From contig JAKEIB010000311.1 of NCBI GenBank assembly GCA_022614705.1, positions 1-21,680 on the forward strand: a stretch of DNA of 21,680 bases, read 5' to 3'. The stretch comes from Planctomycetota bacterium. Lineage in GTDB: Bacteria; Planctomycetota; Planctomycetia; Pirellulales; Lacipirellulaceae. A program made the translations under genes and the position numbers. Shown here one piece after another: positions 1-7,387 of the stretch (position 1 is the stretch's first letter; each line of letters begins with the position of its first letter). The notes under the pieces were generated by a model. The model saw only the letters and a list, made by a program, of their open reading frames with translations, had not been told where the DNA came from and ran no database searches.

Positions 1-756
1 ATCGCCACTAACAAGCCGAAAGCCACTCCGTTTCTGTATTTAATTCCTTCGGCGTCGGGCGAAGGCTGGATCGGAATCGAAAAAGATACAAGACAGTTGG
101 TGATTACCGATGAAGAGTTTCAAATCATCAAACGCTTCGAAGAATTTCGTCCCGCGAGATCGTTTGGATTCCAACTGGATTGGTCCCCCGACGAACGCTT
201 CGTCATTTGGCGAAACCAGATTGGCTTTGACCACTACAGCAATTGGGAAGGATTCCGGATGAATCTCGACTCTGGCGAGAAGCGAAAACTAGACGGCCGG
301 TTTATGGGTGAGCAGATCGCTTTTACAGGGCGCGGCGGAGAATTCTTTCGCTGCGGCCAAGACGGTGTTCGGTCAAAATCGTGGACCGCTGATCTGATCA
401 CCGGCGCACATCTAACAATTATCCCAGAAGGCGACGGACCTGAGCACGACGTTTGGCGAATCAAGGTGGACCCAAAGGATCCAGAATTCTCGGGAACTCC
501 GCCGCTTCGCCCCGCTCCATGCTGCGAATTATTTGCGATTGGTCTGCCGCGTAAGACTGGCAAGCGTACTGGATGGATTTGGCACCTGATCGATCGCCAG
601 GGAAAGACGTGGCCATTCCCAGGCGCGGACAATGGCCAATACCTCTCTCCGTTCGAAGTAGTTGGGTTTGCCGAAGGCGGCAAGACCGTCATCGCCCACA
701 ACGCAAAGCGTCTTTTCGCATTTCCAGTCGCAACAATTACAAACTCCGCGAATTAA
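1..756 (+). CDS. Beta-propeller (WD40-like/TolB-like) protein, C-terminal part
   Basis: The frame is open from the first base of the window, so only the last 251 residues are present and the true start lies upstream. The first TTG/GTG codons in the window (97, 100) are unlikely starts. The segment LDWSPDERFVIW resembles the WSPDG-type blade motif of TolB/WD40-like propeller repeats, and the rest is rich in short beta-strand-like stretches with W and G (for example GWIWHLIDRQGKTWPF). No membrane segment, lipobox or catalytic motif is visible in this part. Planctomycetes carry many secreted or cytoplasmic propeller proteins of unknown role, so no function is assigned. It ends at a TAA and is followed by 523 bases without a gene. 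The propeller assignment rests on one good blade motif. Confidence 0.6.
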   Translation: MATNKPKATPFLYLIPSASGEGWIGIEKDTRQLVITDEEFQIIKRFEEFRPARSFGFQLDWSPDERFVIWRNQIGFDHYSNWEGFRMNLDSGEKRKLDGRFMGEQIAFTGRGGEFFRCGQDGVRSKSWTADLITGAHLTIIPEGDGPEHDVWRIKVDPKDPEFSGTPPLRPAPCCELFAIGLPRKTGKRTGWIWHLIDRQGKTWPFPGADNGQYLSPFEVVGFAEGGKTVIAHNAKRLFAFPVATITNSAN

Positions 757-858
757 ACTGCCAAGCAACTCGTCATGGCATCTCCATACTCAATTGCTGG
801 TGGCCAATAACACTAGTAGACAAATGTATCATAATTTGCTACATTCGGCGCAACACTC

Positions 859-872
859 GCTCTTTGATAATT
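859..872 (+). promoter_or_regulatory. boxA-like antitermination motif (orphan)
   Basis: GCTCTTTGATAATT resembles the boxA element of rRNA leaders (E. coli type TGCTCTTTAACAA) that is bound by NusB/NusE. It sits inside a short hairpin (859-863 with 880-884) and is followed about 20 bases later by a 9-bp perfect hairpin (894-937). No rRNA gene or CRISPR array follows within the window. The resemblance could be chance in an AT-rich patch. Confidence 0.25.
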
Positions 873-1232
873 GAACAACAGAGCTGACAACTATCCGTTC
901 TCAGCCGTCAGTCAGGCAGAAAGCCCGCGAGAACGGACGTAAATTCGGCGAATTATGCGCGACCGCTGCGCTCGACGGCGCTTGCCTCGCAGGCACTTAT
1001 TAGTTCCGCGATGCGCAAAACTCAAGTGTTTTGCACGAGAAGTGTGGGACCCCTTTTGGCGCGCGAAACGTACCCGCTTGCAAGGCAACGAGTTAGGTCG
1101 TCGCTCGCCGGAAGGCTTCGTGCAAAACCATCTGGCGCTCGGGGGTCTAGAAGGTTTTGCGCAGTGAGCTCACAATTGACGCGCATAACTATGCACTTGC
1201 GACGGCAACGGCACACCGACCCGACACCCGGT

Positions 1233-1272
1233 CGGGCACCGCCCGAAGGGTGGTCCGGCTGCCGGGTGCCCG
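1233..1272. terminator. Inverted repeat downstream of the CelD-like gene (possible terminator)
   Basis: CGGGCACC (1233-1240) pairs perfectly with GGTGCCCG (1265-1272). It begins 7 bases beyond the stop codon of the minus-strand CelD-like gene and points toward the end of the plus-strand non-coding region. There is no T-run on either side, so it may stabilise 3' ends or be a palindromic repeat rather than an intrinsic terminator. Confidence 0.3.
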
Positions 1273-1279
1273 CTGCCTG

Positions 1280-2422
1280 CTACACTCCAACGGAGACGCG
1301 TTGAGCCAAAGAATTCGCCGTTTGCGATTTTGCCCAGCGGCTCTTGGCCCAGCGAGTCAATCGCACAGCCTGCGAGCGCCAAGAGTCGATCGGCGTGTAC
1401 GTGAGGCGGTAGGTCGATTCGGTGCGCGTCCGCACGCGGCGTTTGTGTTCGCGCTCGCCGGGGCCGAGGTCGATCGAGCGGTCGCCGCGGAGAAAACTGT
1501 CTTCAATCGAGTGAAGCATCAATGCGGAGCCGAGACCGCTGACCGAAGGGTCAAAGCCGGTGCGGAGCGCGGACATGTGAGCGCGGCAGTGGTAGCCGTA
1601 CAGGAACGCAGCGGGCCGGCCATCGACCACCAGCAGACTGATGTCGGCCATGCCGAGCCGTGCCGCGGCGGCGTGGACGTCGCGGAAGAAGCCCCGCACG
1701 CGGTCGTGCGTGAGCGTGTTGCCGTGCGTGACCCCTGCCTGCCAACTGACCCGCGCGACTGCTTCGCACATCTCGTAATAGTCCCAGCCTGGATCGCCGT
1801 CGCCTTCCGTGGCTGGAGCGGGCCGATGGCGAATGAATTCCCCGCGGCCGCTGTCGAGCAGGTGGCGAATCGTGCGCCGAAACTGGCGCCGAATCGAGTG
1901 CGATTTGCTGGCCAGGAATTCGTTCCAGTCATTCGGGAAATCGATGATCGACGTCCACTGATATTCCGTCTTTTGGCTGAGCATGCCGGCGGCACGCAGG
2001 GCGCGGGCCGACTTGCCGCCCGCCGACGCGTCGCCCGCAACCCAGCGTAGCTCGATCATATCCCAATCGCGCGGCGAGCGACGAATGTGCCGCATCGCGG
2101 CCATCATCGTGGCGGCCGGATTGGGACCGATCGGGCCGTACCAAGTGCCCCAATCATCGAGCGGATAGGTGAGTACGCGAACCGTGCTGAGGCGATGTTT
2201 TTCACGACGGACACACAGCGGCAGGATGCCCAACGGCTGGCCCGCGGCGTACGGTATCAGCACGCGGAGTTTTTGGTCGTGGCCGAAGTGCCGCCAACAT
2301 GCCTCCAGCCAATCGAGCGTAAGGAAGAAGCTGGCCTTGGGCGTGGCCGCGAACAGCGAGTTCCACAGCATTCGATAGCTGGACAGCTCTTCGATATCGT
2401 TGATTTCGACAACTTCTGCCAT
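1280..2422 (-). CDS. GNAT-family acetyltransferase, CelD/BcsL type (FemAB-like)
   Basis: A 380-residue protein with the features of the Acetyltransf_6 / CelD-BcsL group: an N-terminal segment with LWNSLFAATPKASFFLTLDW and GILPLCVRR, then a C-terminal GNAT half with ADISLLVVDGRPAAFLYGYH, an Arg/Lys-rich FLASKSHSIRRQFRR stretch, and a final SIDLGPGEREHKRR segment. In other bacteria these proteins are encoded with exopolysaccharide or capsule genes and are thought to transfer acyl or aminoacyl groups to envelope polymers. No such genes are next to it here. The frame is open upstream to an ATG at 2584, but family similarity starts at the ATG at 2422 (MAEVVEINDIEEL). The earlier 54 residues look non-native, so I use 2422. 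No clear Shine-Dalgarno sequence precedes either start. The stop TAG overlaps the edge of the hairpin-rich region. It is divergent from the downstream-NAD-type gene at 2644, separated by 221 bases. Confidence 0.75.
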   Translation of the reverse strand: MAEVVEINDIEELSSYRMLWNSLFAATPKASFFLTLDWLEACWRHFGHDQKLRVLIPYAAGQPLGILPLCVRREKHRLSTVRVLTYPLDDWGTWYGPIGPNPAATMMAAMRHIRRSPRDWDMIELRWVAGDASAGGKSARALRAAGMLSQKTEYQWTSIIDFPNDWNEFLASKSHSIRRQFRRTIRHLLDSGRGEFIRHRPAPATEGDGDPGWDYYEMCEAVARVSWQAGVTHGNTLTHDRVRGFFRDVHAAAARLGMADISLLVVDGRPAAFLYGYHCRAHMSALRTGFDPSVSGLGSALMLHSIEDSFLRGDRSIDLGPGEREHKRRVRTRTESTYRLTYTPIDSWRSQAVRLTRWAKSRWAKSQTANSLAQRVSVGV

Positions 2423-2643
2423 GGAAGCTGAACCGGTAGCGGGCGGCGCGATGGACGGCGTGGGTGTGTCTCGCAACCGGTATGCCGTCGCGGCGCCGAT
2501 GAGGTTTTTCCGGGGTTGCACGGCCACTTCGGTTCGAATCGCGTTGCTAAAACGCCTCAAGTCGCTCCGATTTCGACAAGTCACGTTGCCAAAAAACTAC
2601 ATCCGCGATTTTGTTGGGGCCCATGCCTGATAGACTGATTTGC

Positions 2644-3777
2644 ATGAGCGATTCCGCCCGACAGACGCTGATCGAGCAAATTCACGCCAGCGGGCGGCGA
2701 TTCGTGTTGTCGATTACGGGCGGCGGCAGCGGCGCGGTGGCAGCCCTGTTGCAAATGCCGGGTGCGTCGGCGTCCGTGCTCGAAGCGGTGGTCCCATATT
2801 CGGCCAGGGCACTCCACGACTGGTTGGGCGGACCGGTGGACCAATATTGCAGCGCGGCGACGGCTCGCGCGATGGCCATGCGGTCGTTCGAGCGTTCCCG
2901 CGAACTCTCGGATGATGAGCCGCACACGCTATGCGGCATCGGCGCCACGGCCAGCCTTGCCACCAATCGGCCGAAACGCGGATCGCATCGGATTCACGTT
3001 GCCTGGCAATCGGCGACGACGACGGTCGTCGCGACGTGCCGTTTTACAACGGGCACAGGGACTCGGGCGGACGAGGAGGATGTGTCTGCGCAGCTTATAC
3101 TCGGCGCGATTGCCGAGGCGTGCGAGGTTTGCACGCCGCGGTCGATCACAACATCTATCGAAATCGAAACCGACCGATGCGAGCAGCGCGCGCCGGATTC
3201 ATGGACAGAACTGCTGCTCGGCCGCAGGGCGACCGTGATGATTCCCGCGGGCGACGAAACAACTCGACGTGCGGTACTGTTTCCCGGAGCGTTCAATCCA
3301 CCGCATCGGGGTCACGAACGCATGGCCGAGATCGCGGCCCAGCGTTGCGGCGGTCCCGTGACGTTCGAGCTCTCGATCGCGAATGTTGACAAGCCCTCGC
3401 TGGATTTCATTGAAATCGCCGACCGGCTCGAACAACTCGCCGACCGACGAGTGTTGTTAACGCGTGCTCCGACGTTCGTCGAGAAGGCGCGGCTGGCGCC
3501 GGGCTGCACGTTCGTGGTTGGCGCGGATACGATCGAGCGCGTTGCCGATCCCAGCTACTACGGCAGTGACACGGCCCAGCGCGATGCGGCGATCGCGGAA
3601 CTCGCAACGCTCGGGTGCCGCTTTCTCGTATTTGGCCGAACGCTGGAGGGACGTTTCGCGCCGCTGTCGACCGTGAAGATTCCAGCGTCGCTCCGCGCGC
3701 TGTGCGACGAGGTGCCCGAATCGGAGTTCAGCGCCGACGTTTCCTCGACGGAGCTGCGTCGGGCGGAAACCGAGTGA
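2644..3777 (+). CDS. CinA C-terminal-like (NMN deamidase-like) / nicotinate-nucleotide adenylyltransferase-like fusion
   Basis: A 377-residue two-domain protein. Residues about 1-165 match the CinA C-terminal (PncC) fold: GGGSGAVAALLQMPG, VVPYS..ALHDWLGG, QYCSAATARAMA and CGIGATASL. Residues about 208-377 form a HIGH-superfamily nucleotidyltransferase domain: LFPGAFNPPHRGHERMAEIA (His221/His224), FVVGADTIERV, and VSSTELRR near the C-terminus, which corresponds to the ISSTxIR motif of NadD/NadR/CoaD. PncC deamidates NMN to NaMN, and NadD adenylylates NaMN to NaAD, so the fusion would join two consecutive steps of pyridine-nucleotide recycling. Similar CinA-cytidylyltransferase-like fusions are known in plants. 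The start is chosen at ATG 2644. ATG 2623 and TTG 2611 are in frame upstream, and none has a good Shine-Dalgarno sequence. Substrate specificity is inferred. Confidence 0.8.
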   Translation: MSDSARQTLIEQIHASGRRFVLSITGGGSGAVAALLQMPGASASVLEAVVPYSARALHDWLGGPVDQYCSAATARAMAMRSFERSRELSDDEPHTLCGIGATASLATNRPKRGSHRIHVAWQSATTTVVATCRFTTGTGTRADEEDVSAQLILGAIAEACEVCTPRSITTSIEIETDRCEQRAPDSWTELLLGRRATVMIPAGDETTRRAVLFPGAFNPPHRGHERMAEIAAQRCGGPVTFELSIANVDKPSLDFIEIADRLEQLADRRVLLTRAPTFVEKARLAPGCTFVVGADTIERVADPSYYGSDTAQRDAAIAELATLGCRFLVFGRTLEGRFAPLSTVKIPASLRALCDEVPESEFSADVSSTELRRAETE

Positions 3778-3843
3778 CATCACGTTCGTCACGATATTCG
3801 GCCCGATAATTGCCCGATGAATCGCCACACCCTATATTCATCA

Positions 3844-3891
3844 GGTGTCGGGTGTCAGGGGTCAGAATTCGAGGCCTGACACCTGACACCC
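3844..3891. repeat. Palindromic intergenic repeat, GTGTC/GAATTC type, copy 1
   Basis: A run of GGTGTC-type units (3844-3864), the core GTCAGAATTCGAGGCC (3861-3876) and an inverted arm GCCTGACACCTGACACCC (3874-3891). The left arm GGGTGTCAGGGGTCAG is an imperfect reverse complement of the right arm. The 16-base core recurs exactly at 7337-7352. It fills the gap in front of the ROK kinase gene. I see no open reading frame in it. Confidence 0.85.
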
Positions 3892-3917
3892 GCTAGCGTC
3901 CCAAATGCCAAAAAGTT

Positions 3918-4946
3918 ATGGCCGCCGAGAAATCAACAATTGCTACCGCTCAGAAGCCGTTCTTTGTCGGCATCGACGTCGGCGGCACGAACATCAAGTT
4001 CGGATTAGTGGACGATAACGGCCAAACGCTGGCGTATCACACCATTCGCACAGAGCAGGACAAAGGCGCGGAAGATGCCTGCAGCCGGATGGGGCAGGTG
4101 GTTCGAAAGCTTGTCGAAGAAGCGGGTGTGAAGATGAGCGATGTTGCCCGCGCCGGCCTCGCCACGCCGGGACCGATGGACATCGCCGCCGGCATGCTGT
4201 TGCGACCTGGCAATTTGCCCGACTGGTGGGATTTTCCGATTCGCGATCGAGCAAGTCATCACACGGGCTTGCCCGTCGCATTTGCCAACGACGCCAACGC
4301 GGCCGCTTATGGCGAGTTCTGGTGTGGGGCCGGGGCACAGTATCACAGCCTTGTGCTCCTCACGCTGGGCACGGGCATCGGCGGCGGGATCATTGTCGGC
4401 GACACGCTGATCGAAGGCGAGCATAGCTGCGGAAGCGAGTGTGGGCACATCCTCGTGAATCCGGCCGATGATGCTCCGATAGATTCGCTCGGCAAACGTG
4501 GCTCGCTCGAAAGTTACGCAAATGCCTCGGCCCTGGTCGACCGGGCGCTCGAGGCGCTGGGCAGTTCGACCGTGACGTCACTCGCCAAACGCCGCGCGAC
4601 GGGCGAAGAAATCACGCCACGCGTGATTGCCGAGGAAGCGGAACGCGGCGATGAAGTGGCCCGGCAGTGCATCATGGAAACCGGGTATTGGCTCGCCATT
4701 GGCATCGTGTCGTTCATTCACACGATTGACCCGGACGCCGTTCTACTGGGCGGCGCGATGACCTTCGGCGGCAACGAGAGGCCGGTAGGTCGCGAGTTTT
4801 TGCAAACGATTCGCGACGTGGTTCGCCCGCGCCTGCTCGAGCCACTGCGCGAGACGGTGCGGATCGAATTCGCGTCACTCGGTGGGGATGCTGGTTACAT
4901 TGGCGCGGCCGGGCTTGCGCGGTTGGAACATCGGAAGAAACGGTAG
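3918..4946 (+). CDS. ROK-family sugar kinase (glucokinase-like)
   Basis: A 342-residue cytoplasmic ROK kinase, predicted to phosphorylate glucose or a related hexose or amino sugar with ATP. Visible motifs are FVGIDVGGTNIKFGLVD (phosphate-1, residues about 16-32), GLATPGPMD, LPVAFANDANAAAYGE with the catalytic base Asp125, TLGTGIGGGIIV (150-160), and ECGHILV (174-180), equivalent to the ExGH motif that supplies one zinc-ligand histidine. The usual ROK zinc cluster CxCGxxGCxE is replaced by IDSLGKRGSLE (188-198), so the three cysteines are absent. The ATG at 3918 is kept because the N-terminal extension before the first motif is short. No strong Shine-Dalgarno sequence is visible. The stop TAG directly abuts a 100-bp inverted repeat. 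Exact sugar specificity cannot be read from the sequence. Confidence 0.85.
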   Translation: MAAEKSTIATAQKPFFVGIDVGGTNIKFGLVDDNGQTLAYHTIRTEQDKGAEDACSRMGQVVRKLVEEAGVKMSDVARAGLATPGPMDIAAGMLLRPGNLPDWWDFPIRDRASHHTGLPVAFANDANAAAYGEFWCGAGAQYHSLVLLTLGTGIGGGIIVGDTLIEGEHSCGSECGHILVNPADDAPIDSLGKRGSLESYANASALVDRALEALGSSTVTSLAKRRATGEEITPRVIAEEAERGDEVARQCIMETGYWLAIGIVSFIHTIDPDAVLLGGAMTFGGNERPVGREFLQTIRDVVRPRLLEPLRETVRIEFASLGGDAGYIGAAGLARLEHRKKR

Positions 4947-5048
4947 CCACGAAAAGCACAAAAAGACACAAAAACCAGAGCGATCTTCAGCAACCATTGG
5001 CCATCAAAGTGTTGTTTCGTTTTTGTGTCTTTTCGTGCTTTTTGTGGC
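4946..5048. repeat. Long inverted repeat of the CACGAAAAGCAC type
   Basis: Two 30-base arms, 4946-4975 and 5019-5048, are reverse complements at 28 of 30 positions (left arm begins GCCACGAAAAGCACAAAAAG). The 43-base loop is unique sequence. The element is much more A/T-rich than its surroundings. It starts at the last base of the ROK kinase stop codon and ends 41 bases before the folP start. Translated, it gives the peptides HEKHKKTQK and FCVFSCFLWP, which explains the spurious upstream extension of the folP reading frame. From memory, similar sequences recur in planctomycete genomes; this was not checked. Confidence 0.85.
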
Positions 5049-5089
5049 CATTCGCTCTTTTGCTGCGTACGCTACTGCTAGGTGAATAC

Positions 5090-5950
5090 GTGAGCAACCG
5101 CCGGGCATCTTTGTGGCAGCTTCGCACGCGTGCGCTCAGCATTCCGCGGCGGCCGCTGGTGATGGGCATCGTCAATGTGACGCCGGATAGTTTTTCGGAC
5201 GGCGGACAATTCATCGACGCGGACGCTGCGGCCCGTCACGCGCTGCAATTGGTTGCCGACGGGGCCGACCTGCTCGACATTGGCGGCGAAAGCACGCGGC
5301 CGTATTCTGAGCCGGTTGCCGCCAATGAAGAGCTTCGGCGGGTGTTGCCGGTGATCGAGCGACTCGCTTCGCAGGTGGCCGTGCCCATATCGATCGATAC
5401 GAGCAAAGCGTCGGTTGCTCGCGCCGCCATTGATGCCGGGGCGGAAATCATCAACGACGTCACCGGGTTTGAGGGCGACCCTCAAATGGTCCAGGTGGCC
5501 CTCGACTCGGCCGCCGGCGTTTGCGCGATGCACATGCAAGGCACTCCGCAAACGATGCAGGACGACCCGACGTATGACGACGTGGTAAAGGAAGTGCGCG
5601 AATACCTTCGACAGCGGCGCGACGCTCTAATCTCGGCCGGGATTTCGCGCGAACGAATCTGCCTCGACCCAGGCATTGGGTTCGGAAAAACTCACGAGCA
5701 CAACATCGCCCTCATGGCGAATTGCCGAACCTTTCACTCGCTAGGTTGTCCGCTCCTTGTCGGCCACTCGCGCAAAAGTTTTTTGGGCAAGCTGATCGGC
5801 GACAAGGAAGCCGATCGCACGAACGCGACGGTCGGCGCCGCGCTCGCGCTGGCAGTGCAGGGCGTGCAAATTGTCCGCGTCCACGACGTGGGTGCGGTTC
5901 GCCAGGCGCTAGCAGCCTTCGAGGCGTCCGGCGGCTTAGAAAGCCGGTAG
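5090..5950 (+). CDS. folP: Dihydropteroate synthase
   Basis: A 286-residue TIM-barrel enzyme that condenses p-aminobenzoate with dihydropterin pyrophosphate in folate synthesis. All signature elements are present: VMGIVNVTPDSFSDGG, LLDIGGESTRPYSEPV, ISIDTSKASVARAAIDAGAEI, INDVTGF, CAMHMQGTPQTMQ, ICLDPGIGFGKTHEHN and LLVGHSRKSFLG. The reading frame is open back to 4997, but that part is translated from the inverted repeat at 4946-5048. I place the start at GTG 5090, preceded by AGGTGA (5080-5085) with a 4-base spacer, which leaves a normal-length enzyme. It is followed 88 bases later by proA. Other folate genes are not adjacent. Confidence 0.93.
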   Translation: MSNRRASLWQLRTRALSIPRRPLVMGIVNVTPDSFSDGGQFIDADAAARHALQLVADGADLLDIGGESTRPYSEPVAANEELRRVLPVIERLASQVAVPISIDTSKASVARAAIDAGAEIINDVTGFEGDPQMVQVALDSAAGVCAMHMQGTPQTMQDDPTYDDVVKEVREYLRQRRDALISAGISRERICLDPGIGFGKTHEHNIALMANCRTFHSLGCPLLVGHSRKSFLGKLIGDKEADRTNATVGAALALAVQGVQIVRVHDVGAVRQALAAFEASGGLESR

Positions 5951-6038
5951 ATACGCTGTTGCCGCGGCGAGCCAACGTTGACCCAAGTCCGTATTTTGAC
6001 GATACTTACAGGGTTCGGCTCCGATAAAAGTTTCATCC

Positions 6039-7313
6039 ATGGCTGTAGCCGCTGAGCTCGATCTCGATCGCTACTGCGCGGACGTTGCCGCGCGGGCCAA
6101 GCGGGCGTCTGCGCGCCTGGCGTTGATCAAGACGCCCGTCAAGGATCAGTGGCTGCGGCGGTCGGCCGAATTGCTCCGCGAGCACGTCTCTCAAATCGAG
6201 CAGGCCAACGCGCTCGACCTGGCCGCAGCGCCCGGTTACGGCCTCACCGATGCGGCGATCGATCGGCTAAGACTCACGCCGAAGCGCGTCGAGGAGATCG
6301 CGGTTGGACTCGAACAGGTTGCACAATTGACGGACCCTGTTGGCGAGGTCATGCGCTCAACGAAGCGTCCCAATGGACTGCGGATCGACAAGGTTCGCGT
6401 TCCGCTGGGCGTCGTGTTCTTCATCTACGAGTCGCGTCCGAATGTGACGGCGGATGCGGCGGCGATTTGCGTGAAGTCGGGCAATGCGGTGATCCTTCGC
6501 GGTGGCAAGGAGGCGATTCACTCCAGCCAGGCAATCGTGGACCTGTTGCACGAGGCGTCCGAGGAGGTCGGGTTGCCGGCCGATGCAGTGCAACTTGTTA
6601 ACACGACCGATCGTGCCGCGGTAGGCAAGTTTTTGGCCATGCCGCAGTACATCGACCTGGCCATTCCCCGTGGCGGTGAGGGGCTGATTCGCCGCGTGGC
6701 CGCCGAGGCCAAGATGCCCGTCATCAAGCACTTCACCGGCAACTGCCACGTGTACGTCGATGCGGCGGCCGACCTCGACATGGCCCGGGAAATTGTGCTC
6801 AACAGCAAGTGCCAACGCATGGGCGTGTGCAACGCGGCCGAGTCGCTCGTCGTGCATGCCGACGTGGCGGGCGAGTTTCTGCCCTTGATTGGGCGAGCGC
6901 TCGCCGAGCGCGGCGTGGAGATTCGCGGCGATGAACGAACCTGCGAGCTCGTGCCGGAAGCGAATCCGGCGAGCGACGCGGATTACGCGGCAGAGTTCTT
7001 GGGCCCCGTGATTTCGTCGCGTGTCGTAGGGTCGCTGAATGAGGCGGTCGAACACATCAATCGCTACGGTTCGCAGCACACCGACGCGATCGTCACCGGC
7101 AATGCCAAAGCCTCGCGCGAGTTTGTCGAGCGAGTCGATAGCTCCGCCGTGATGGTCAACGCCAGCACGCGGTTCAACGACGGCGGGCAATTCGGCCTCG
7201 GCGCCGAGATCGGCATCAGCACCGACAAATTCCACGCCCGAGGCCCCTGCGGCCTCGAAGAATTGACCAGCTACAAGTACGTGGTGTACGGAGACGGACA
7301 GGTACGAGAATAG
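6039..7313 (+). CDS. proA: Gamma-glutamyl phosphate reductase
   Basis: A 424-residue aldehyde-dehydrogenase-fold enzyme that reduces gamma-glutamyl phosphate to glutamate-5-semialdehyde with NADPH, the second step of proline synthesis. Diagnostic segments are VPLGVVFFIYESRPNVT, KSGNAVILRGGKEA, YIDLAIPRGGEGLIR, VIKHFTGNCHVYVD, NSKCQRMGVCNAAESLVVH with the catalytic Cys264, SSAVMVNASTRFNDGGQFGLG and the C-terminal ARGPCGLEELTSYKYVVYG. Length is normal for the family. The ATG at 6039 has no clear Shine-Dalgarno sequence. No proB (glutamate 5-kinase) is in the window. The TAG stop runs directly into a palindromic repeat. Confidence 0.95.
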   Translation: MAVAAELDLDRYCADVAARAKRASARLALIKTPVKDQWLRRSAELLREHVSQIEQANALDLAAAPGYGLTDAAIDRLRLTPKRVEEIAVGLEQVAQLTDPVGEVMRSTKRPNGLRIDKVRVPLGVVFFIYESRPNVTADAAAICVKSGNAVILRGGKEAIHSSQAIVDLLHEASEEVGLPADAVQLVNTTDRAAVGKFLAMPQYIDLAIPRGGEGLIRRVAAEAKMPVIKHFTGNCHVYVDAAADLDMAREIVLNSKCQRMGVCNAAESLVVHADVAGEFLPLIGRALAERGVEIRGDERTCELVPEANPASDADYAAEFLGPVISSRVVGSLNEAVEHINRYGSQHTDAIVTGNAKASREFVERVDSSAVMVNASTRFNDGGQFGLGAEIGISTDKFHARGPCGLEELTSYKYVVYGDGQVRE

Positions 7314-7367
7314 GTGTCAGGTGTCGGGTGTCGGGTGTCAGAATTCGAGGCCCGACATCTGACACCT
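7313..7367. repeat. Palindromic intergenic repeat, GTGTC/GAATTC type, copy 2
   Basis: Three tandem GGTGTC(A/G)-type units (7313-7340) lead into the core GTCAGAATTCGAGGCC (7337-7352), identical to the core at 3861-3876, followed by the inverted arm CCCGACATCTGACACCTC. Its first base is the last base of the proA stop codon. It ends 20 bases before the fliM start, so it probably lies in the fliM 5' region. Confidence 0.85.
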
Positions 7368-7387
7368 CAACTGCAATGGAGTGCACG

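Larger units (their letters stand above)
757..1279. other. Non-coding, hairpin-rich region between convergent genes
   Basis: I see no convincing gene here. ORFs of 61-104 codons exist but are arginine-rich shadows without family resemblance. The stretch holds an ordered series of inverted repeats: GCTCT 859-863 with AGAGC 880-884; TCCGTTCTC 894-902 with GAGAACGGA 929-937; AATTC 942-946 with GAATT 950-954; GCAAAAC 1015-1021 with GTTTTGC 1028-1034; GCAAAACC 1122-1129 with GGTTTTGC 1153-1160; and CGGGCACC 1233-1240 with GGTGCCCG 1265-1272. The first hairpin contains a boxA-like sequence. The region may encode a structured RNA, be a decayed element, or be a cluster of short palindromic repeats. 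The sequence alone does not decide. Confidence 0.5.

Noticed and set aside
859..960. rRNA operon leader or CRISPR leader suggested by the boxA-like motif
   Set aside because: No rRNA sequence and no regularly spaced direct repeats follow in the window.
1157..2050. 297-codon plus-strand reading frame
   Set aside because: It is the antisense shadow of the CelD-like gene; no family resemblance and an Arg/Ala-rich composition.
4997..5089. N-terminal extension of folP from 4997
   Set aside because: The codons fall in an inverted repeat and give a non-homologous FCVFSCFLWP peptide; GTG 5090 has a ribosome-binding site.
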